Shown one piece after another: positions 24,821 to 33,760 of a stretch of 64,000 nucleotides of DNA; the first letter of the stretch is position 1, and each line of letters opens with the position of its first letter. A program made the translations under genes and the position numbers. The DNA comes from Shewanella sp. KX20019 (GTDB taxonomy: Bacteria > Pseudomonadota > Gammaproteobacteria > Enterobacterales > Shewanellaceae), in contig NZ_CP068437.1 of NCBI RefSeq assembly GCF_016757755.1, positions 1,612,001 to 1,676,000 of the forward strand, given 5' to 3'. The notes under the pieces were generated by a model, which was not told the origin of the DNA, made no database searches, and saw only the letters and a program-made list of their open reading frames with translations.

Positions 24821-27448
24821 ATGTATCAAACCACTGCAGCACTGCGTAGTGCTTTTTTGGAATATTTCCGCACCAATGGTCATCAGGTCGTTGATAGTAG
24901 TTCTTTAGTGCCAGTTAACGACCCAACATTATTATTTACTAATGCGGGTATGAACCAGTTTAAAGATGTATTCCTTGGAGAAGACAAGCGCAATTATAGC
25001 CGTGCCACCTCATCTCAACGATGCGTAAGAGCGGGCGGTAAGCATAATGATTTAGATAATGTTGGCTACACCGCGCGCCACCATACATTTTTTGAAATGC
25101 TTGGTAATTTTAGTTTTGGCGATTACTTCAAAGAGGACGCAATAAACTTTGCTTGGAACTTTTTAACTAAAGAGTTAAAGCTGCCTAAAGAGCGTTTATG
25201 CGTCACAATTTATGAAACTGATGATGAAGCTTATGAAATTTGGACTAAAAAAGTCGGTGTCGCACCTGAAAATATTATTCGCATAGGCGATAACAAAGGT
25301 GCGGCTTATGCTTCAGATAACTTTTGGCAGATGGGTGATACCGGACCTTGTGGTCCATGTTCTGAAATCTTCTATGACCACGGCGATCATATCTGGGGTG
25401 GCCGCCCTGGTACACCAGAAGAAGACGGTGACAGATTTATTGAGATCTGGAATATCGTGTTCATGCAGTATAACCGTCAGTCAAACGGTGACATGAACCC
25501 GCTACCTAAACCTTCTGTAGATACCGGAATGGGAATTGAACGTATTGCTGCGATTATGCAAGGCGTGCATTCAAACTATGAGATTGATATTTTCCAAGCG
25601 CTAATTAAAAAGACAGCTGAAATCCTTGGCGTCACGGATTTAGAGAATAAGTCACTACGCGTAATCTCTGATCATATCCGTTCATGTGCATTTCTAATTG
25701 CCGATGGCGTGATGCCATCAAATGAAGGCCGCGGTTACGTATTACGTCGTATTATTCGTCGTGCAGTACGTCACGGTAATAAATTAGGCGCGACTAGCAG
25801 CTTCTTCTTCTATAAGTTGCTACCGACGTTGATCGAAGTTATGGGTGATGCTGCTAAAGGCTTAGTCGCAACTCAAGCGATTGTTGAAAAGTCGCTTAAA
25901 GCTGAGGAGGAGCAGTTTGCTCGTACACTCGAGCGCGGTCTAGGGATCCTTGATAATGCATTATCGAATCTAAAAGGTGATGTATTAGACGGTGAAACAG
26001 CCTTCAAATTATATGATACCTATGGATTCCCTGTCGATTTAACCGCTGATGTTTGTCGTGAGCGGAATATTACCGTCGATGAAGCGGGTTTTAAAACCGC
26101 AATGGCTGAGCAGCGAAGTCGCGCTCAAGCAGCAGGTCAATTTGAAACAGATTATAATGATGGTCTAAAGATTGATGCCCAGAGTGCTTTCGTTGGTTAT
26201 GAGCAGCTTAGTAATCAAGCGACTGTCAGTGCTATCTATAAAGCGGGTGAGTCCGTTAGTGAACTAGCGGCAGGTGATGAAGCGGTAATCGTTCTCGATA
26301 GCACACCATTTTATGGTGAGTCTGGTGGTCAATGTGGCGATAAAGGTGTGCTGAATGCCGACGGTATTGAGTTTAACGTTACAGATACTCAAAAATATGG
26401 CCAAGCAATTGGTCATATCGGAAAGCTAGCGGTCGGCTCAATTCAGGTCGGCCAGCCAGTCTCTTCTCATGTCGATAATGAGAGTCGCCAAAGTACAGAG
26501 TTAAACCACTCTGTTACACATCTACTGCACGCTGCGCTACGTCAAGTGTTAGGTACACACGTCACTCAGAAAGGCTCATTAGTCGACCCTGAGCGTTTAC
26601 GTTTTGACTTCTCTCATTTTGAAGCTGTTAAAGCCTCTGAAGTTAAAGAGGTTGAAGCGCTGGTCAATACTCAAATCCGCCGTAACCACGCCTTAACCGC
26701 TGAAGTGATGGACATAGAGCAAGCCAAAGAAAAAGGCGCTATGGCGTTATTTGGCGAGAAGTATGACGACGAAGTCCGTGTGGTGGCGATGGGCGATTTC
26801 TCAATTGAACTCTGTGGTGGAACCCACGTCGGCCGCACAGGTGATATTGGTTTGTTTAAGATCACCTCTGAAGGTGGTATTGCAGCGGGTGTTCGCAGAA
26901 TCGAAGCGGTAACGGGGGCAGCTGCACTGGCCTACATCGCTAAGCAACAAGCTCAACTTGAAGAAGCAGCCTCATTATTAAAAGGTGATAGCGCTTCTGT
27001 TGTAGCCAAGCTCAAGGCACAACTGGACAAGTCTAAATCTCTAGAGAAAGAGCTCGCTCAGTTAAAAGATAAACTAGCGGCAGCAACGAGTGCCGACCTT
27101 GCAGGTGAAGCTGTTGACGTCAACGGTATAAAAGTTTTAGTTAAGAAGCTCGAAGGTGTAGATGCCGGGTCGCTGCGAGGTTTGCAAGATGAGCTCAAGC
27201 AGAAACTTAAGTCTGGCATTGTGGTATTAGGTATCGCAGGTGACGCTAAGGTGAATCTAATCGCTGGTGTCACTAAAGATCTTACTGGGAAAGTGAAAGC
27301 GGGTGAGCTTGTTGCCTCTATTGCTGTTCAAGTAGGTGGTAAAGGGGGTGGGCGTCCAGATATGGCGCAAGCGGGTGGCAGTCAGCCTGAAAACCTCCAA
27401 ACTGCACTTGATAGTGTCATTCCTTGGATTTCTGACAAGTTAGCCTAA
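24821..27448 (+). CDS. alaS: Alanine--tRNA ligase
   Basis: AlaRS charges tRNA-Ala and edits mischarged Ser/Gly. The start is the ATG at 24821 (MYQTTAALRSAFLEYF), with AGGACG upstream; the TTG 27 bp earlier is in frame but adds non-family sequence. The 875 residues (E. coli 876) contain the class II catalytic core (SSSLVPVNDPTLLFTNAG), editing-domain zinc motifs HSVTH and CGGTHVGRTG, and a C-terminal C-Ala domain with the glycine-rich GGKGGGRPDMAQAGG. A terminator follows. Confidence 0.98.
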   Translation: MYQTTAALRSAFLEYFRTNGHQVVDSSSLVPVNDPTLLFTNAGMNQFKDVFLGEDKRNYSRATSSQRCVRAGGKHNDLDNVGYTARHHTFFEMLGNFSFGDYFKEDAINFAWNFLTKELKLPKERLCVTIYETDDEAYEIWTKKVGVAPENIIRIGDNKGAAYASDNFWQMGDTGPCGPCSEIFYDHGDHIWGGRPGTPEEDGDRFIEIWNIVFMQYNRQSNGDMNPLPKPSVDTGMGIERIAAIMQGVHSNYEIDIFQALIKKTAEILGVTDLENKSLRVISDHIRSCAFLIADGVMPSNEGRGYVLRRIIRRAVRHGNKLGATSSFFFYKLLPTLIEVMGDAAKGLVATQAIVEKSLKAEEEQFARTLERGLGILDNALSNLKGDVLDGETAFKLYDTYGFPVDLTADVCRERNITVDEAGFKTAMAEQRSRAQAAGQFETDYNDGLKIDAQSAFVGYEQLSNQATVSAIYKAGESVSELAAGDEAVIVLDSTPFYGESGGQCGDKGVLNADGIEFNVTDTQKYGQAIGHIGKLAVGSIQVGQPVSSHVDNESRQSTELNHSVTHLLHAALRQVLGTHVTQKGSLVDPERLRFDFSHFEAVKASEVKEVEALVNTQIRRNHALTAEVMDIEQAKEKGAMALFGEKYDDEVRVVAMGDFSIELCGGTHVGRTGDIGLFKITSEGGIAAGVRRIEAVTGAAALAYIAKQQAQLEEAASLLKGDSASVVAKLKAQLDKSKSLEKELAQLKDKLAAATSADLAGEAVDVNGIKVLVKKLEGVDAGSLRGLQDELKQKLKSGIVVLGIAGDAKVNLIAGVTKDLTGKVKAGELVASIAVQVGGKGGGRPDMAQAGGSQPENLQTALDSVIPWISDKLA

Positions 27449-27475
27449 TCGTTCGATTGTTTAATGGAAGTTTTT

Positions 27476-27501
27476 AAAACGCTCTTTATGGGCGTTTTTT
27501 G
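27476..27501 (+). terminator. Rho-independent terminator after alaS
   Basis: AAAACGC / GCGTTTT arms around a TCTTTATGG loop, ending in a T run; 27 bp past the alaS stop. Confidence 0.8.
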
Positions 27502-27923
27502 TTGTCTGAAGGGTAAAAGTTAGCATAAGTGCTAATGAGAGTGCTTATGTTTAGCAAACTAATTGCATGAATATCACCATTTACGCGAAAACTAGTAGAT
27601 ATACTAGTTAACTTTGGTATGGTTGGTTGCGACAATGAAAAGTTGTTTGGCTAGTTGAAGTGTAGGGCGGTTGCTGAAATAGGCTTAAAATCTTTTTCAT
27701 GTCTGTTTAATCTCTATATTTGAACATAGCCTTTTTAGTGCAGAATTTTTTAATATGGCTTGTAGGGTTTTGATGTTAAAACTGTAGATAAAGGCAGTAA
27801 AGGTGCAATTAATTAGCGTATTTCAAATTGAATACTGTTAATTTGTACTAAGCTAACTCTATAATAAGTATATAGCGGAATAATGCCGTATAAAGCAGAT
27901 TTAGGAACTAAAGGAGCAAAATA
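27502..27923. other. Noncoding stretch between alaS and csrA
   Basis: About 420 bp without a credible gene. No aspartokinase gene or remnant is visible, although lysC lies at this position in Vibrio and Pseudomonas. A TATAAT at 27860-27865 is a likely csrA -10, and a small hairpin (ACTAGT...ACTAGT) is present near 27585-27610. E. coli csrA has several promoters in the matching region. Confidence 0.5.
27877..27915 (+). promoter_or_regulatory. GGA motifs in the csrA leader (possible CsrA autoregulation sites)
   Basis: GGA triplets lie at 27877-27879, 27904-27906 and 27913-27915, the last inside the Shine-Dalgarno AAGGAG. CsrA binds A(N)GGA elements and in E. coli represses its own translation by binding the leader over the ribosome-binding site. 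The arrangement is read from sequence; the regulation is inferred. Confidence 0.45.
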
Positions 27924-28121
27924 ATGCTGATATTGACTCGTCGTGTTGGTGAAACACTGATGATTGGTGATGAAGTTACGGTCACTGTATTAGGCGTTAA
28001 AGGTAACCAAGTAAGAATTGGTGTAAATGCACCTAAAGAGGTCTCTGTCCATCGTGAAGAGATTTATCAACGCATTCAATCCGAAAAATCAGGTACCGCT
28101 CCAGAAGGTGGAAATTTCTGA
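27924..28121 (+). CDS. csrA: Carbon storage regulator CsrA
   Basis: CsrA (RsmA) is the dimeric RNA-binding protein that controls translation and stability of many mRNAs and is the output of the BarA/UvrY/CsrB pathway. The 65 residues start MLILTRRVGETLMIG, contain the Arg44 region VHREEIYQRIQ, and are almost identical to the family up to residue ~50, with a divergent tail (SGTAPEGGNF). An AAGGAG ribosome-binding site lies just upstream. tRNA genes follow, as in E. coli. Confidence 0.98.
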   Translation: MLILTRRVGETLMIGDEVTVTVLGVKGNQVRIGVNAPKEVSVHREEIYQRIQSEKSGTAPEGGNF

Positions 28122-28151
28122 TTGTAGTTTGATGATTACTGAGAATTTTAG

Positions 28152-28178
28152 AAGCTAGTTTTTTAACTGGCTTTTTTA
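28152..28178 (+). terminator. Rho-independent terminator after csrA
   Basis: AAGCTAGTT and AACTGGCTT arms (one T:G pair) around TTTT, then TTTTATT; about 30 bp past the csrA stop. Confidence 0.82.
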
Positions 28179-28279
28179 TTTTCTAGGATATGAAAAGTCT
28201 CATTATGGGCGTTCTTAGGCGTATATACAGTCAACATGCTTAAAAACAGTTCAAACGGAAATAGTTTCTTAAAAATGGT

Positions 28280-28307
28280 TTGACTTATTTTCGGCAAACA
28301 GTAATAT
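28280..28307 (+). promoter_or_regulatory. Predicted promoter of the tRNA array
   Basis: TTGACT (28280-28285), 16-bp spacer, TAATAT (28302-28307), followed by GTGCGCC, a GC-rich discriminator typical of stringently controlled stable-RNA promoters. It is 14 bp before the first tRNA. Confidence 0.72.
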
Positions 28308-28321
28308 GTGCGCCAAGAAAC

Positions 28322-28415
<94 letters not shown>

Positions 28416-28434
28416 TCTTAAAGTAAACGACGAT

Positions 28435-28511
28435 GCGGATGTAGCTCAGCTGGATAGAGTACCTGGCTACGAACCAGGCGGTCGGAGGTTCGACTCCTCC
28501 CATCCGCACCA
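28435..28511 (+). tRNA. tRNA-Arg (ACG), copy 1
   Basis: 77-nt cloverleaf with acceptor GCGGATG/CATCCGC, encoded CCA, and anticodon ACG in the loop CTACGAA. A34 is expected to be changed to inosine by TadA, so it reads CGU, CGC and CGA. Confidence 0.97.
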
Positions 28512-28543
28512 TAATTTACTTTTGTGTTTAAATGTTTTGATGA

Positions 28544-28620
28544 GCGGATGTAGCTCAGCTGGATAGAGTACCTGGCTACGAACCAGGCGGTCGGAGGTTC
28601 GACTCCTCCCATCCGCACCA
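28544..28620 (+). tRNA. tRNA-Arg (ACG), copy 2
   Basis: Identical in sequence to copy 1; starts 109 bp after it. Confidence 0.97.
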
Positions 28621-28659
28621 TTAAATCATTTAGAAGCTTTACCTTAATACTTAATATAT

Positions 28660-28736
28660 GCGGATGTAGCTCAGCTGGATAGAGTACCTGGCTACGAACC
28701 AGGCGGTCGGAGGTTCGACTCCTCCCATCCGCACCA
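28660..28736 (+). tRNA. tRNA-Arg (ACG), copy 3
   Basis: Identical to the other copies; preceded by TTAATATAT, a spacer end shared with copies 4 and 5. Confidence 0.97.
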
Positions 28737-28769
28737 TTAAGTATTGTCAAATGTTTTACCTTAATATAT

Positions 28770-28846
28770 GCGGATGTAGCTCAGCTGGATAGAGTACCTG
28801 GCTACGAACCAGGCGGTCGGAGGTTCGACTCCTCCCATCCGCACCA
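28770..28846 (+). tRNA. tRNA-Arg (ACG), copy 4
   Basis: Identical; exactly 110 bp after copy 3, preceded by a 33-bp spacer that is the same as the one before copy 5. Confidence 0.97.
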
Positions 28847-28879
28847 TTAAGTATTGTCAAATGTTTTACCTTAATATAT

Positions 28880-28956
28880 GCGGATGTAGCTCAGCTGGAT
28901 AGAGTACCTGGCTACGAACCAGGCGGTCGGAGGTTCGACTCCTCCCATCCGCACCA
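28880..28956 (+). tRNA. tRNA-Arg (ACG), copy 5
   Basis: Identical; 110 bp after copy 4, with the same 33-bp spacer upstream. Confidence 0.97.
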
Positions 28957-28989
28957 TTAAGTTGTTCTAAATGTTTTATCTTTATATAT

Positions 28990-29066
28990 GCGGATGTAGC
29001 TCAGCTGGATAGAGTACCTGGCTACGAACCAGGCGGTCGGAGGTTCGACTCCTCCCATCCGCACCA
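28990..29066 (+). tRNA. tRNA-Arg (ACG), copy 6
   Basis: Identical; 110 bp after copy 5, with a similar but diverged spacer. Confidence 0.97.
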
Positions 29067-29169
29067 TATAAGGCTTACAGATTTTGCGTTTTAGTGCCGT
29101 TAGATAGATTATCTGATAACTAATAAGATGGAAGGAACTTTGATTTCTTTCATGCGCACCATGTTTTGC

Positions 29170-29261
29170 GGAGAGGTGGCCGAGTGGCCGAAGGCGCTCC
29201 CCTGCTAAGGGAGTATGGGCTTTAAATCCCATCGAGGGTTCGAATCCCTCCTTCTCCGCCA
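29170..29261 (+). tRNA. tRNA-Ser (GCT), second copy
   Basis: 92 nt, same as the first tRNA-Ser except that the 3' acceptor strand reads CTTCTCC, giving a G6:U67 wobble in place of G:C. Last gene of the array, followed by a strong terminator. Confidence 0.96.
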
Positions 29262-29272
29262 TTCTTTAAATA

Positions 29273-29304
29273 CAAAAAAACCGCTTTAATAAGCGGTTTT
29301 TTTG
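29273..29304 (+). terminator. Rho-independent terminator after the tRNA array
   Basis: AACCGCTT-TAAT-AAGCGGTT (29279-29298) flanked by an A run on the left and a T run on the right. Confidence 0.9.
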
Positions 29305-29727
29305 TGCCTGAAATTTAGCTCAGCATTTATAAACCTACTGTACCGATATTGCTAATTTTATTACTCCCATTCCTCTCCCTTTTCTCGGTTCTGCTAAGTA
29401 AATCTGACTCGCTTTTGTATGAAAGTCGAGTTGAGCAAATCTTGGAAATGCTTTAACAAAACAATCAGTTCCTGTTTGGATTTAACGCTAGAAGTGAAAG
29501 TTCGATTTTATAGAGATCACAAAAACCACCCAAAAGGTCTTTGCTTATGGTTCATTTACCTATCGCTAGAGGTTAATAGTTGCAAATTTAGTTAATTACA
29601 CTATGTAAGCGTGTGTTTTTAATGTTAGCAACTATATTTGTCGTAGTCATTCTGGAAGTCGCTTTTTGCGCAGGGTGAATTCAGGTTTGTATAAAAACAA
29701 GTTTGTATTAAAGAACGGAGATCTTTT
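29305..29727. other. Noncoding stretch upstream of the sulfatase gene
   Basis: About 420 bp of AT-rich sequence without a credible open frame. It presumably carries the sulfatase promoter; no clear pair of hexamers or operator can be picked out. Confidence 0.4.
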
Positions 29728-31278
29728 ATGACGCTACTTCGCAATAAATTTACTAAAAAGTTTGCTCTGCTATCTATTACCGCTGGGTTAATGTCCTTCG
29801 GCGCGGCTGCGGCTGACAAACCCAATATTCTCGTGATCTGGGGCGACGATATTGGTCAATCTAATATCAGCGCATATACCTTTGGAGTGATGGGCTACAA
29901 AACCCCCAATATTGATAGCATCGCCAAAGAGGGAATGATGTTCACCGATTATTATGGTGAGCAATCTTGTACTGCGGGCCGTTCTACCTTTATCACTGGG
30001 CAAAGTGTATTTCGTACCGGTTTATCTAAGGTGGGAATGCCTGGAGCTGATATCGGTTTACAGGCCTCCGATGCAACCATCGCAGAAATCCTCAAACCTA
30101 TGGGCTATGCAACAGGCCAATTCGGTAAAAATCACTTAGGCGATAAAGATGAATTCTTGCCAACAAATCACGGCTTTGATGAGTTCTTTGGTAATTTGTA
30201 TCATCTCAATGCTGAAGAGGAGCCTGAAAATATTGATTACCCCAAGAACCCTGAGTTTCGTAAGAAGTTTGGTCCACGTGGCGTCATCAAGTCTTCTGCT
30301 GACGGAAAGATTGAAGACACAGGACCATTGACGAAGAAACGTATGGAAACGGTGGATGATGAGACAGTTGCAGCAGCTATAGATTTTATGCAACGAAAGG
30401 TAAAAGCCAAAAAACCATTCTTTGTTTGGTGGAGTGGTACTCGCATGCATTTTCGTACCCACATTAAAGCTGAACTACAAGGCTCAAGTGGCTTGAGTAA
30501 TTATACCGATGGTATGATTGAGCATGATAACCATGTGGGGCAATTGCTTGATACCGTTGATAAGTTGGGCATAAAAGATAATACCATTGTCTTTTATTCA
30601 ACCGACAACGGCCCTCATATGAATACCTGGCCTGATGCGGGAACAACACCATTTCGAGGTGAAAAGAACACCAACTGGGAAGGGGCTTACCGTGTACCAG
30701 CCATGGTACGTTGGCCCGGACAAATAGCAGCTAGTTCTGTATCCAATGACATTATGCATCATATGGACTGGTTACCGACGTTTGCTGCCGCTGCGGGTGA
30801 TAGCAATGTGAAAAATAAGCTATTAAAGGGCCATAAGGCGGGTAGTAAGACGTTCAAAAATCACCTCGACGGTTATAATTTTTTACCCTATTTAACGGGT
30901 AAAGATAAAAAGGCTCCTCGTGAAGAGATTTTCTATTTTACCGATGATGGCGACTTAGCCGCGCTTCGTTTCCAAAACTGGAAGCTGGTATTTATGGAGC
31001 AGAGAATGGTCGGTACGCTAGCACTATGGGCCGAGCCGTTTGTCGTGCTAAGACTGCCAAAAATTTATAACTTGAGAACGGATCCATACGAAAACGCCGA
31101 CATAACCTCGAATACCTACTGGGATTGGATGTTAGACAGAGCGTTTATGTTGGTGCCGGCCCAAGCCTATGTCGGTAAATTCCTTGAGACATTCAAGGAA
31201 TACCCACCAAGTCAAAAAGCGGCAAGCTTCAGCTTAGACCAAGTGATGGAGAAGTTGCAGCAGCCTGCCAGTAAATAG
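29728..31278 (+). CDS. Periplasmic/secreted arylsulfatase (formylglycine type)
   Basis: A 516-residue type I sulfatase that hydrolyses sulfate esters; the natural substrate is not clear. Residues 1-29 are a signal peptide ending GAAAAD. The alkaline-phosphatase-like fold shows metal ligands in VIWGDDIGQSN (Asp40, Asp41), the modification motif Cys81-T-A-G-R (a C-x-[PA]-x-R core, the Cys converted to formylglycine), the GKNHLGD motif, and FYSTDNGPHMNTWPD with the second Asp-Asn metal pair. A maturation enzyme (FGE or anSME) must be encoded elsewhere. CGGAGA precedes the ATG and a terminator follows, so it is a single-gene unit. Marine bacteria often use such enzymes on algal sulfated compounds; that is inference. 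Confidence 0.9.
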   Translation: MTLLRNKFTKKFALLSITAGLMSFGAAAADKPNILVIWGDDIGQSNISAYTFGVMGYKTPNIDSIAKEGMMFTDYYGEQSCTAGRSTFITGQSVFRTGLSKVGMPGADIGLQASDATIAEILKPMGYATGQFGKNHLGDKDEFLPTNHGFDEFFGNLYHLNAEEEPENIDYPKNPEFRKKFGPRGVIKSSADGKIEDTGPLTKKRMETVDDETVAAAIDFMQRKVKAKKPFFVWWSGTRMHFRTHIKAELQGSSGLSNYTDGMIEHDNHVGQLLDTVDKLGIKDNTIVFYSTDNGPHMNTWPDAGTTPFRGEKNTNWEGAYRVPAMVRWPGQIAASSVSNDIMHHMDWLPTFAAAAGDSNVKNKLLKGHKAGSKTFKNHLDGYNFLPYLTGKDKKAPREEIFYFTDDGDLAALRFQNWKLVFMEQRMVGTLALWAEPFVVLRLPKIYNLRTDPYENADITSNTYWDWMLDRAFMLVPAQAYVGKFLETFKEYPPSQKAASFSLDQVMEKLQQPASK

Positions 31279-31292
31279 CAGTTTGTATTATT

Positions 31293-31317
31293 AAGGGCGC
31301 TTGCGCCCTTTTTCTAT
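31293..31317 (+). terminator. Rho-independent terminator after the sulfatase gene
   Basis: AAGGGCGC and GCGCCCTT arms with a short loop, then TTTCTATTTTT; 15 bp after the stop. Confidence 0.85.
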
Positions 31318-31383
31318 TTTTAAATGATACTCATCAATAAGTGTCCTTTAAAAATGGAAACGGGTAAAAAGGAAAGCTATTGT

Positions 31384-32361
31384 ATGGAAAGCCAAGCGAT
31401 ATATTCACAGCTGAATGATTTACAAACTGCCTTACAGCAGCAGGTTCTAGGTCAGGAGCATGTCGTAAGAGGGCTTGTATTAGCGCTGTTGGCTGATGGA
31501 CATGTGCTACTCGAGGGGTTGCCAGGTACTGCAAAAACTCGCTCAGTTAAAACACTTGCGGATCTGCTGCAGCTATCTCAAGGCCGAGTGCAATTCACCC
31601 CTGATCTGCTGCCTTCCGACGTTATTGGCTACGAAGCGTTATCATCCTCCGCTAGTAACCAAATTGATTTTAATCCAGGCCCAATCTTTAACCATATATT
31701 GCTCGCGGATGAGATCAATAGAGCCCCCCCTAAAGTGCAGTCTGCTCTGCTTGAAGCGATGGAAGAGCGGCAAGTCACCATCGGCAATACTAGCCATCCA
31801 ATGGAAGCGGTATTTTTGGTATTGGCGACACAAAATCCTATCGAACAAGAGGGAACCTATCCATTACCCGAAGCACAAATGGACCGGTTTTTATTTAAAA
31901 TAGTGATCGATTACCCTGAAGATGCCACAGAGCTTGCGATTATTCGCTTAACCCGAGGTCAAGAAGTTCGAAATGATAGCCCCGCAATAAAGATAGATAA
32001 TGCTGAAGCGTTGATAATGCAGGCGCGTAGCTTAGTGCATGAGGTGTTTATGTCCGAGAGTATTGAAAAATATATCGTCGCTTTAGTGATGGGGACAAGA
32101 AAGCCAGAAAGATACCCTCAGAGTGAGTTGCATCAATACATAAAAATTGGCGCCAGCCCAAGAGCCTCTATTGCACTTGATAAGGCGTCACGTGCGCATG
32201 CGGTGCTTGAGGGAAGAGACTATGTTGATCCTGATGACGTGAGGGCGGTCGTAATGGCCGTACTTAGCCACCGGATCATGCTTTCTTATGCCGCTGTCGC
32301 TGACGGTAAAAGTGCTCAAGATGTGGTTAAAGAGCTTGTAAGGGTGACTCCTGTCTTATGA
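31384..32361 (+). CDS. MoxR-family AAA+ ATPase
   Basis: MoxR ATPases act as chaperones for assembly or activation of protein complexes and typically sit beside VWA-domain genes, as here. The start is the ATG at 31384 (MESQAIYSQLNDLQ) with AAGGAA upstream; in-frame extension to 31324 overlaps the sulfatase terminator region and lacks homology. The 325 residues hold Walker A GLPGTAKT at 45-52, Walker B ILLADEINRAPP, sensor 1 VLATQNPIEQEGTYPLPEAQ, an Arg finger in QMDRFL, and the C-terminal ASPRAS sensor 2. Its stop overlaps the next ATG by 4 bp. It leads a six-gene Bat-type operon to 37564. Confidence 0.94.
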   Translation: MESQAIYSQLNDLQTALQQQVLGQEHVVRGLVLALLADGHVLLEGLPGTAKTRSVKTLADLLQLSQGRVQFTPDLLPSDVIGYEALSSSASNQIDFNPGPIFNHILLADEINRAPPKVQSALLEAMEERQVTIGNTSHPMEAVFLVLATQNPIEQEGTYPLPEAQMDRFLFKIVIDYPEDATELAIIRLTRGQEVRNDSPAIKIDNAEALIMQARSLVHEVFMSESIEKYIVALVMGTRKPERYPQSELHQYIKIGASPRASIALDKASRAHAVLEGRDYVDPDDVRAVVMAVLSHRIMLSYAAVADGKSAQDVVKELVRVTPVL

Positions 32362-33296
32362 GCAAGCTAGATCCGCGAATTTATACCAGCTTAAGTGCGC
32401 TAATAGGGCTGCGACAAGATAGTCGTCACTTGTCATTGTCGCCGCATTACCGACCTGCAGGAATGCTCTCGGGTAGGCATGCATCGCGTATAAAAGGTCG
32501 TGGGTTGAATTTTGAAGAGCTGCGGCAGTATCAAGCGGGCGACAATATACGCCAAATCGACTCTAGAGTATCAGCGCGACTCGGTAAACCTTATGTGAGA
32601 GTCTACTCCGAAGAAACTGACAGACCGGTACACATTATTGTTGACCAACGCTTACCGATGTTTTTTGGCAGCCAAGTCAATACTAAGTCGGTTACAGCAG
32701 CTCACCTGGCGGCGTTGTTAGCATGGCAAGTCTTTGATGGTGGAGATCGCGTTGGTGGCGCGGTTATCGGTTGCAGCGATATAGTACAAATGTCAGCTAA
32801 ACGCAGCAGCAATAATGTTATCCAGCTACTCGAAGCGATAGTGACAGCCAATAATCAATTGGATTTAGCATCACTTAAAAACAGTAAACAATCGACAACA
32901 ACCAGTTCCTTACTCTCTCAAGTTAGACCGTTAATTGCTACGTTAAACAGTCAAAGTGTAATGATATTAATCACTGACATAGAGGGGGTTGAAATTGAAG
33001 AGTTAGCTGAGTTGGAACTGCTCTCTCAAAAATCGAATGTACTGCTTTTTGTTATCCAAGATCCACTAGAAGATGATTTAACTGCAGCCCATGGTTTGAG
33101 TGTTTCTTATGGGGAACAGCAAATTAGTATTCAAGCCAATGCCCACAATCAGCAGAAATACGATGATCTTTATCAGCAACGCTTAGCGAGTTTGAAAAAG
33201 GCGACGCTAACCAGCGCGTTGCCTGTGGGTCTAGTTAATACCTATGAGCCTGTGATTACTCAGTTAAGTCGTTTGTTAATGGGCGAACCGCTATGA
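32358..33296 (+). CDS. DUF58 domain-containing protein
   Basis: A 312-residue protein of the DUF58 family that almost always follows MoxR. The signature is RIKGRGLNFEELRQYQAGDN, then RQIDSRVSARLGKPYVRVY and the EETDRPVHIIVDQ segment of a VWA-like fold. No signal peptide or membrane helix is evident. It overlaps moxR by 4 bp (ATGA) and the next gene by 4 bp. The exact role is not known; by context it works with MoxR and the VWA proteins in an envelope-stress or complex-assembly function. Confidence 0.9.
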   Translation: MSKLDPRIYTSLSALIGLRQDSRHLSLSPHYRPAGMLSGRHASRIKGRGLNFEELRQYQAGDNIRQIDSRVSARLGKPYVRVYSEETDRPVHIIVDQRLPMFFGSQVNTKSVTAAHLAALLAWQVFDGGDRVGGAVIGCSDIVQMSAKRSSNNVIQLLEAIVTANNQLDLASLKNSKQSTTTSSLLSQVRPLIATLNSQSVMILITDIEGVEIEELAELELLSQKSNVLLFVIQDPLEDDLTAAHGLSVSYGEQQISIQANAHNQQKYDDLYQQRLASLKKATLTSALPVGLVNTYEPVITQLSRLLMGEPL

Positions 33297-33760
33297 ACCT
33301 GGTGACTCAACTGGTGGATATACCGCTGCCAGCATCAATCCCCTGGTGGCCGTTAGAACCAGGTTGGTATGGGATAATGTTTGTTGTATTACTCTTTTTG
33401 ATCGTCGTTATTGTTCGACAAAGGCGGCGCTGGATTGCCAATGCCTATCGACGAGCTGCATTGAGGCAATTGCAATCTCTGACGGTGCATGATGCGGCCG
33501 TCATGAATCAAGTCATGCGGCGAACAGCAATGCTAGCAATGCAATGTGACAATAAATTAAGCCAAATAGGGGGGCCTTGGTATCGGCTCATAATGAACAG
33601 TAGCCCGGAAGCGATTTTTACTGAGATGCAGTTAATACGACTTGAAGCGTTAAACTATCAATCGTCTAAACACCTTTCGCAGCATCTATCTAAAAGTGAC
33701 TTTTCTAAGCTGAATCAGCTATGCCAGCGTTGGGTAAAGGAGCATCGCTTTGAGCATTAG
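33293..33760 (+). CDS. DUF4381 family membrane protein
   Basis: A 155-residue protein with one N-terminal membrane helix (~27-47, GIMFVVLLFLIVVIVRQ) and a basic cytoplasmic C-terminal domain (RRRWIANAYRRAALRQL). The LVDIPLPASIPWWPLEPGW start is typical of DUF4381, a small family seen inside MoxR-VWA operons. It overlaps both neighbours by a few bases, showing translational coupling. No enzymatic motif is seen. Confidence 0.82.
   Translation: MNLVTQLVDIPLPASIPWWPLEPGWYGIMFVVLLFLIVVIVRQRRRWIANAYRRAALRQLQSLTVHDAAVMNQVMRRTAMLAMQCDNKLSQIGGPWYRLIMNSSPEAIFTEMQLIRLEALNYQSSKHLSQHLSKSDFSKLNQLCQRWVKEHRFEH

Noticed and set aside
28435..29066. Regular 110-bp repeat that could suggest a CRISPR array
   Set aside because: The repeated unit is a complete 77-nt tRNA-Arg, the spacers are alike rather than unique, and no cas genes are present.
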